From: Collybiopsis luxurians FD-317 M1
Lineage: Eukaryota > Basidiomycota > Agaricomycetes > Agaricales > Omphalotaceae
Assembly: GCA_000827265.1 (NCBI GenBank)
Contig: KN834767.1
Span: 124,001-188,000, forward strand
DNA length: 64,000 nt
Direction of reading: 5' to 3'
In this document: positions 57,058 to 64,000 of the stretch, one piece after another
Layout: each line of letters starts with the position of its first letter
How positions within the stretch are numbered: the stretch's first letter is position 1
Program-made: the position numbers and the translations under genes
The notes under the pieces: model-generated
The model's database searches: none
Seen by the model: only the letters and a program-made list of their open reading frames with translations
What the model was told of the DNA's origin: nothing

Positions 57058-59010
57058 TTAGAATCCGCCCATGCCTCCCATTCCACCCATGCCTCCCATG
57101 CCAGCCATGGGGTTAGGCTGTTTCTCCTCTGGGGCATCAACCACGCAGCATTCACTTGTAGTTAGCAAGCTCGCAACACCGGCCGCGTCGACAAGGGCGG
57201 TTCTCACGACCTTGAGCGGGTCCACGATACCAGCTTTGATCATGTCAACGTATTCACCCTTGCTAGCGTCGTAGCCCCAAGCAAACTTATCGGGTGAACC
57301 GTACGTTGAGAGAAGGGTACCGACGATGACACTGGATTCTTCACCGGCATTGTTGAGGATAGCACGGGAAGGACCAGAGATGGCACGGCGAATGATGGAA
57401 ACACCAAGGTCCTGGTCGAAGTTAGCAGTAGGAATCGGGTTCGCGTTGGGGGAAACAGGAGAGGAAGCGGAGGCCGGAGATGGGGAGGTAGTGCTCAACA
57501 TGAGCGAAGCTTTGAGAAGAGCGACACCACCTCCAGGAAGAATACCTTCCTCGACAGCGGCACGGGTAGCATTGAGAGCATCATCGTAGCGATCCTTCTT
57601 TTCACCGACCTCTACTTCGCTAGAGCCGCCGACCTTGATGACAGCAACACCACCGGAAAGTTTAGCGAGACGTTCCTGCAGACGAGTTCGGTCGTAGTCA
57701 GAAGTGGTCGTGTCGGCAATCAGAGCACGAAGTTGTTCACATCGGGCCTGGATAGCATCCTTGGAACCTTCACCATTCAAGAATATAGTATCTTCCTTGG
57801 TGACGGTGACGCTGCCGGTAGTTCCGAACATGTCTGGGGTGGCCTTGTCGAGCTTGATGTCGATTTCGTCAGTGAACACGGTACCACCTGTTAGGATAGC
57901 AAGGTCTCCGAGGATGGACTTGCGGTTGTCACCAAAGCCAGGGGCCTTCACGGCCGCAACAGCAAGTTGGCCACGGAGCTTGTTGACGATACATGCGGCA
58001 AGAGCCTCGCCATCGACATCCTCAGCAATGATGAGGAGAGGACGACGCGTTTGCGCCGCATGCTCCAAGGCAGGAAGAACGTCCTGTAAAGCCGAAATCT
58101 TCTTCTCGGAAAGAAGGATAAGAGGCTTTTCGAATTCGACCTTCTGGCCCTTGACGTCGGTAATGAAGTAGGGTGAAATGAATCCACGGTCGAACCGCAT
58201 ACCCTCCGTGACTTCAATCTCGTCCTCGATGGTTTTTCCTTCCTTCACGGTGATGACACCTTCCTTCCCGACCTTTTCCATTGCCTGAGCAATGAGATTA
58301 CCAACATGAGTGTCGCCGTTTGCAGAGATAGTGGCAACTTGAGCAATTTCGGCGGTCGTGGTAATCGTTTTAGTTTGTGAAGCCAAAAAGTCGACGACAC
58401 GGTCGACAGCAGCCTGGGAGCCGCGACGGAGGTCCATTGGGTTGCAACCAGCTGCGACGTTTTTGACACCCTCGGAATAGATGGCCCTTGCAAGGACAGT
58501 AGCAGTGGTAGTACCGTCTCCTGCAATTTCATTGGTTTTTTGGGCAACGTCCTGTACGAGACTAGTGTAGCCAAATGAGCAAAAACTAGGAGGAAGTCGC
58601 GTAAAAATACCCACCGGGCACCAAGGTTCTCAAATTTGTCCTGTAATGTGATAGACTTTGCTACAGTAACACCGTCTATAAAATTTCACGTCAGTAATTA
58701 TTCTTCCATGGCAAGGTTTTGTACTGACCCTTGGTGATTTTTGGGCCGCCAAACGACTGTTCAATGATGACATTACGACCTAGGTAAATTATTTAGTACT
58801 TCAGACACTTTCAAAGTAGAAAATGTTACCTTTAGGGCCGAGGGTGACACTAACCGCGTTGGCTAGAACGTCCACGCCCTTCAGAATGCTAGCTCTGCCC
58901 TCGTTCGAAAACTTGATCTCCTTATGAGCGCCACGAGTTAACGAGGGCTTTGCGGCTTTTGCAGCTGCACGTCGGAGAGACCGAGAAGAGGAGGTCGACA
59001 GGTGGTGCAT
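57058..59010 (-). CDS. hsp60: Mitochondrial chaperonin HSP60
   Basis: Group I chaperonin of the mitochondrial matrix. Exons 5' to 3': 58830-59010, 58729-58779, 58615-58675, 57058-58561; 1797 nt, 598 residues. The N-terminal presequence is Ser/Arg/Ala-rich ([20 protein letters not shown]). The mature part has the equatorial block [20 protein letters not shown], the ATP-site [15 protein letters not shown], apical domain residues through [15 protein letters not shown] and [17 protein letters not shown]. The C-terminus ends in the GGM repeat tail ([14 protein letters not shown]). An insert of about 20 Ser/Pro residues ([17 protein letters not shown]) precedes [14 protein letters not shown], where most HSP60s have a short loop. 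Three introns, all near the 5' end. A heat-shock element lies upstream. Confidence 0.97.
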
Positions 59011-60496
59011 TTTTTTTGGTTAAGAAATGAAAAACTGAGGATGAGAACGGAAACACTGGCGCGCGCTTATTTACAAAAAAGTGACGCGGATGAGTAAGCA
59101 TGGGAAAATTCCAGAAGCATTCGTCCCTGCGCATACATTCAATTCAGCCCATAACATCGAACAGCGTACGCAAAGAAAATCCCTTTGCAGCTTCAAAAGT
59201 TGTCTTCTTGACTTGTATTCGTGTGCTCTGCTACGGACTCTCACAGACTCTAATTTTCTTTCCACAGGGCGCGTCAGCACACAGAACTCACCATATTCGA
59301 GCAATTGTGGAAGCGTATGTAAGCTTGCAAGCTCAACAGAACCTCTGTGACAGTTTTACAATGCGTAGGCTTAAAAAATAGACTCGTTTCAGCTTCGAGA
59401 GCCTGGATTATCTGCAAACGTACGTTATGCATGATTATCGAATGAGTATTTTCCTAAAAGGTCATAAGTATTGGACAGAGAGTCAAGCTCACCGCCGGCT
59501 ACACGGCTCCGAGTCAGCTTTGAATTAATACTAGCACGCAAGGGACAGCTTCAATATCAGGATGTAGTAGCTTTCTAGAGAAAATCTCAGCTGATGTCAA
59601 TCCTGTCGATCTCGAGGACTGTGACAGCTTTCACCCGTCTCCAACCAGCAGGATAGAATATACCGAGGAGACAATTCTTTTCGGACCTTGAGAAACTCCA
59701 GTTGCAGCTTTTTTAGACATCGGAATGATGAAGTTCAACCAGACTAAGATGAAGCATGAAGCATACGAGACCCCGGTCTCAGCTATGTCGCTAGCATGCC
59801 TGGTTAAGCACGGTATATTACAGTCACGAAGATAATATCCGTTACCGCGACCATGGATTATGGTAAAGGCTAAAAACTAACTGCAGGATAGTCTGATCGG
59901 GCAGTGGCTATTATATGGGGTGGCATGTCGAGAGAGTAAGCGTTTGTAAGAGGTGTCCATTATGCATATGATGTTGACCAAATATCTAGGGTGAGGAAAA
60001 TAGAATATTCCCTATGATATTACGGATGGTTCACCCAGACAGCTCTTGAGATTCAAAAAATCGACTGCCTTCTATTCAATATAGCCATGCCAGTGCGGCA
60101 GTCGGGGTCGAAGATATCGAAAAGATAATTCCAAGTTCGCATTCGCATGCCATATTCAATAAGCCTGATATGGTCGAGATAAGATTGACAAAGTTTGGAA
60201 AGTTTTCCGACCGACCATAACTCCAGCTTTGACCTTCTTTATTCGGAATAGCCCTTGGTTGCAAGTGAATAGAGTGCTAGTATGCTTGATCAGTTTGAAC
60301 AGAGTTTTAGAGCTCTATGAACTATCCGGGGCGCATATACCCAAGGTAAGACTACAGAATCATGTCATTGGAGGACATTTTCCATTCGAGGAAAACATAA
60401 ACTTGATTATCGATCAGTGTCATAGATACAGGTGAAAATTATGGAAGAACAAGAAAAAAGCATGATCATTAGCCACGTAGACCTTTCGCAGTGGTT
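59011..60496. other. Intergenic region upstream of HSP60
   Basis: About 1.5 kb between the HSP60 start and the stop of the second P450, both minus. The first 120 bp contain a heat-shock element. The rest shows only short ORFs, with no similarity I can recognise. Confidence 0.55.
59104..59122. promoter_or_regulatory. Heat-shock element upstream of HSP60
   Basis: The plus strand reads GAA-AA-TTC-CA-GAA, three perfect alternating units at 59104-59116, with a further TTC at 59120-59122 after three bases instead of two. It is about 95 bp upstream of the HSP60 ATG, the normal place for HSF binding. Confidence 0.7.
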
Positions 60497-63259
60497 TCAG
60501 GCTGTCGGTTCCACGATCAGCGGTAGTCGAGGATGTCTGTCTCCACCAACAACAATGGGGTTCGAAATGAGCGACATTTGCCAGAAAATATCTATGTCTG
60601 GAGGCATCGAGAACTTGAATTTTTGTACCAGCATGGAAAGGACAACCTCTGATCGGTAAGATGAGGAAAGCATTAAGAACAAGTTAAAGATACTACGCAC
60701 TCATTTCGAGTTGAGAAAACTTGAATCCTCTGTATGAATACAAAGGCAGATCAACCAGCCAAGTCGGAGATTGGAAGCCAGAGTAATACAACATACATGC
60801 ATGAAAAACTTCCGCCACCAAAAGTCATCCTATGAGTTGAAGAAAGAACAGTCAGTTTCCGAGTGCCCAAACGCCAAAATCCGCGGTGCTTACAAATGCG
60901 AATATACTCCAGGAATTTTTGAGTCTGTTACGGACTCGGGAAATGGTGAAAGCCAGCGCTCTGGTTTCCATTCCGTTGCGTCTGACTCAAGCTTGAGAAA
61001 AATTCAACTCTGCAGCTTAGAATCTCACCTGGTCCCCATATCTCGGGCGATCTGTTTGCGTTCAAGATCTATTGCAGAAGAAAAAAATTAGGAACAGAAA
61101 AAACGAAAAAGAAAAGAGCTTATGACAGATATTATGACGCGAGTATCTTTTGGAAGCAATACTTGTGAAACCTCAGTGCCGTGGACCGGCTTAGAGAAAG
61201 GAATTACGACGTCTTCCACAGACCTACAAGTCGCTCTGATCATATATCTCAAGTAGATTGATTCGTACCAAGACGTACTTTCGGATAATTGCAGTCACAG
61301 GAGGGTGAAGTCGCAAAGTCTCTCTGCAAATGGCGTCGAGATACGGGAGGGCGACCAATTCGTCGTAACTCAATCTCTTCCCTGAAGATGTCTTCAGCGC
61401 TTCGTTGATTTCTTGTCGTAGTCTATCTTGGACAATGGGATGAAGAGCGAGAAGATGGAGAATTCGGGAAACACCGTTCTGGGCCGCATGAGCCTAATCG
61501 TCTGCCAAAGGTAATAGTGCACACTCACAGAGGTAGTGTCCGTCGCCGCGAATGTGAAGGTCCTGGGCAAAACCTGAGTTTGGCAAATTTTTGGGAGTAG
61601 GTTCAAGATAGTACATACGACAGCTGGAGATTTATTCAGAAGAGGAATCTAAAATTTAAATAGATACGAACATACTTGAGCAATAACTTCAGACTCTGGT
61701 AATTGATCTTCGCTAGCAGCCTTCATGTTCTCTCTCACTACAAAAACCCGCATCCAATAAGTCAATCGGATCGGAGGATAGACTACGCCCACATACTCAA
61801 AATACTCAAGAGGTCCTTGCCTCGCCCAATTTGTTTCATCACAGCCTCGTCTCCCTCCGCAAGAGCGCATTTCTTTTCCTTGTAAATTTCCACAGACAAA
61901 TTATGCATATAGTTTACCATGTCCCGCAGATTATGCAAGGATTTCCAGGGAGTAATGTCCATAATGAATCCGCGGACATTTGTAGGCAAGAGCTTGACGG
62001 CATAGGGCAGTAGGTAATTGATTCCAAACCCTAAACCAGCCAACGAAGGGCTGCATCCATTTAGTAGAAACCTCTAGGAAAGCTAAGTTTACACGTACAC
62101 AAATTCTTTGACAATCATGCTGTATTTATGCTCTGGATGATCATCTTTCATGTTGTCGAATGAATATCCAAGACCGGATTGGCCTATGAGTTCGAGGGCG
62201 GCACGGGTCATCCATGAAAGCAGGTCAAGCTATAATAAGACTATCAGAATCTCGGGACGGTTGTTACTTTATCTGTATTAGTAGGACTCACTTCACAAGG
62301 CCCGTCTTTAACGCGACGAGATAAGGTGTTTTCCAACTAATAATGATAAGAACCAATATTTTGACAGATGAAATCCGGGCGGCACCTGGTCGACCACGTC
62401 GTAGAAGATGGGTACTGCAAAAAAGGTATGTAAATTAAGCTCCCGCTGAGGAAATTAGTCACCAGCTTCTTACACATTGAGCGCATGTGAGCAATCGAGA
62501 AGACAGGGTTTAACATCTTGCGCTGCCGGCGGTGTTGCTCGCCTGCTGTGTTCAGAAGACCTCTACCAAAGAAAATACCACCATTCCTGGGGCATTCGAT
62601 AAATGGCTGCATCAACGTGGGAGCGAGGCGGTTCCGTACTCAACGCGCGGAGGCTTGAATGAGGAACTCTCCTGTAACAGGCCGGCTATGAGCCTAAAAT
62701 TTTCAATGCTCAAGCTCATAAAGTCGCACTTTGACTAGGATATGATACATGGCTTTGGGGTCGAATGTGTAGAATTGTTTTCTCTGCCGAAAAGGTATCA
62801 GCTGCTGTACGAAGTCGATATAGAACACTATTCTTACTCCCAGAGGGCCGTTAATGCGGGAAGTCGGTCCATCTATAGAGGCAATGCTATGAGAAAATCA
62901 CACCGGCCAATGATTTCAAAGAAACACCGACATACACTCTTTCGCTAACCAGCTGTTAAACTCCCATCCATTCTGTAAGTCGAAGACATGCATATGATCG
63001 CCTAGCATGTGCGTGTTTACTCAGCACACGAACGATTAGGGAGGCAGCTTTATCGTTTACCTTTCAACCATGATTGCAGTAGTGGGCCTTGAAGTCGGTT
63101 CAAAGAGGGCACAAGTGGGCGACAATTTCTGCTACTGCGACTTCGAAACAGAGTCCATATAGATGCCGATGTGACGATGACGACAAAGATCTGCAATAAA
63201 ATGTCCAACCTATGACCAGAGGTTTGAAGGTGCCAGGCGTCGAGAGTCATGTTAGACAT
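60497..63259 (-). CDS. Cytochrome P450 monooxygenase, complete, 19 exons
   Basis: Exons 5' to 3': 63061-63259, 62936-63001, 62838-62872, 62730-62783, 62645-62671, 62474-62606, 62386-62414, 62292-62336, 62099-62229, 61797-62050, 61676-61737, 61529-61573, 61279-61478, 61127-61223, 61029-61068, 60894-60981, 60797-60829, 60701-60729, 60497-60648; 1719 nt, 572 residues. An N-terminal hydrophobic anchor is at about 18-40. Core motifs: GLLNTAGEQHRRQRKMLNPV (C-helix), AATDTTS at 354-360 (I-helix), E413-R416 (ETLR), WKPERW and the heme loop FGGGSFSCIG at 505-514 with Cys512. The text resembles the PAH-inducible-type P450s of white-rot fungi (clan near CYP5150), but the substrate is unknown. The intron between exons 5 and 6 is only 38 nt with a weak donor (GTTGAG), so that part is less secure. 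All catalytic residues are intact. Confidence 0.9.
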
Positions 63260-64000
63260 TTAGGATTATGCTAAGGATCTGACCAGTTTTATATACAAGA
63301 CGCACTCCCCGTGAGACTGAACTAGAAGGATATCGATAACTCCGATTGTATGCATATAGCACAACCTTATGTGGCAGGTAGTAAGAAGCTTGAGAATCAC
63401 TTGACCTTTACAACATCCTATTCTCGGAAGCATTGCCAAGGGCTCTTGAAGCGTGAAGAACACCAAAGAGGGAGGCTCGGACAGAATGACATTACAGTAC
63501 ATATAGACGTAGCAGACAACTGTTGAGTAAATCTTTCGAGCTAGCATTCAAATCCAGCTCAGTTGTACATAGCTACCCGGTTCGTGACTTTCACTTCCAA
63601 GTATCGAAAGCTCGTCCATTTTCGTCATAAAATATATCAAAGTTCTGTGGCGGTTCATACTCGGTGAAGTTTTGGGTATGATATATACGGCGTGCGGGAA
63701 ATCTGAAAATGAAATGCCGCGTGCACACTGGAACCACATGATCAGACATCATATCGCTGATACACCCAGCTTTGACATCTACTTTCATGGCAGGTGCAAA
63801 CTTTACAGGCGGAAGGAGGTAATGTCTTTCTGGCTTCAATATTAGAATTTTGCCACATTTATGAATAGGAACAAAGCAGTTGCTCGCGTGAAAGATTCCG
63901 TTGGACGCGCTCAAAAACAGCATTTTTGTGCTCAAAAGCTCAAACTTAAGCTTGCAGGTCGTCGCGTCGAAGAGGAGCGATCTGCTCCAAAATATTCAAT
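63260..64000. other. Window end, upstream of the second P450
   Basis: About 740 bp. A minus-strand frame is open from a stop near 63996 down to 63591 and contains a 111-codon ORF from an ATG at about 63923, ending PPQNFDIFYDENGRAFDTWK. It could be a small gene or the last exon of a gene starting beyond the window, but no family is recognised. Confidence 0.3.

Noticed and set aside
57704..58171. 155-codon plus-strand ORF in HSP60
   Set aside because: Antisense shadow of a highly conserved chaperonin exon.

Overview
The window is nuclear DNA from a filamentous basidiomycete, most likely an Agaricomycete. The basis is the gene density (about 25 protein genes in 64 kb), genes broken by up to 18 introns that are mostly 49-60 nt long, several exons of only 10-17 nt, and the presence of fungal genes such as ATG17, PMC1, BSD2 and NOP12. 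The species cannot be named from sequence alone. Exon junctions below were worked out by hand: GT-AG (rarely GC-AG) borders were accepted only when they kept the reading frame through a recognisable protein, and every completed model sums to a multiple of three.

Left part (1-17860): the 3' three quarters of a vacuolar-type Ca2+-ATPase (PMC1-like, +, cut by the window edge), then on the minus strand the proteasome lid subunit RPN7, a BSD2-like NEDD4/Rsp5 adaptor and a selenoprotein-O-family AMPylase. A pirin (+) is divergent from the last of these. A complete cytochrome P450 (-) follows, then a 1.5 kb gene-free stretch with diverged repeats.

Middle (17861-34548): a C3HC zinc-finger (NIPA-like) gene, ARP3, a GATA-type zinc-finger gene and ATG17, all minus. 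ATG17 starts only 43 bp from a divergent LysM-domain gene. A P-loop kinase (uridine kinase/YFH7-like, -) starts about 29 bp from a large divergent gene coding for a GH99/GH71-like domain with a long proline-rich tail. A C2H2 transcription factor (+) follows.

Right-middle (34549-45623): two paralogous EthD-like (dimeric alpha/beta barrel) genes on the minus strand, about 8 kb apart. Between them lie a serine-rich hypothetical gene, an intron-containing tRNA-His, NOP12 and a tentative small gene. eIF2-alpha (+) is divergent from the second paralog.

Right part (45624-64000): a secreted double-psi beta-barrel protein (+), an isochorismatase-family hydrolase (-), a CUZ1/ZFAND1-like AN1 zinc-finger gene (-), a small GPI-anchored-type protein (+), an 18-exon sterol-glucosyltransferase-like UGT (+), a BTB/POZ protein (-), mitochondrial HSP60 (-, with a heat-shock element upstream) and a second complete 19-exon P450 (-).

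Most of the content is conserved housekeeping. There is no CRISPR, no recognisable intact transposon, no rRNA and no clear biosynthetic gene cluster. The less ordinary items are the cytosolic-looking glycosidase with a PPPY-bearing tail, the LysM protein with a Cys-rich N-terminus, the two very tight head-to-head promoters, the duplicated EthD-like pair, and two families without a recognised function (37602-38632 and the tentative 42491-43210).
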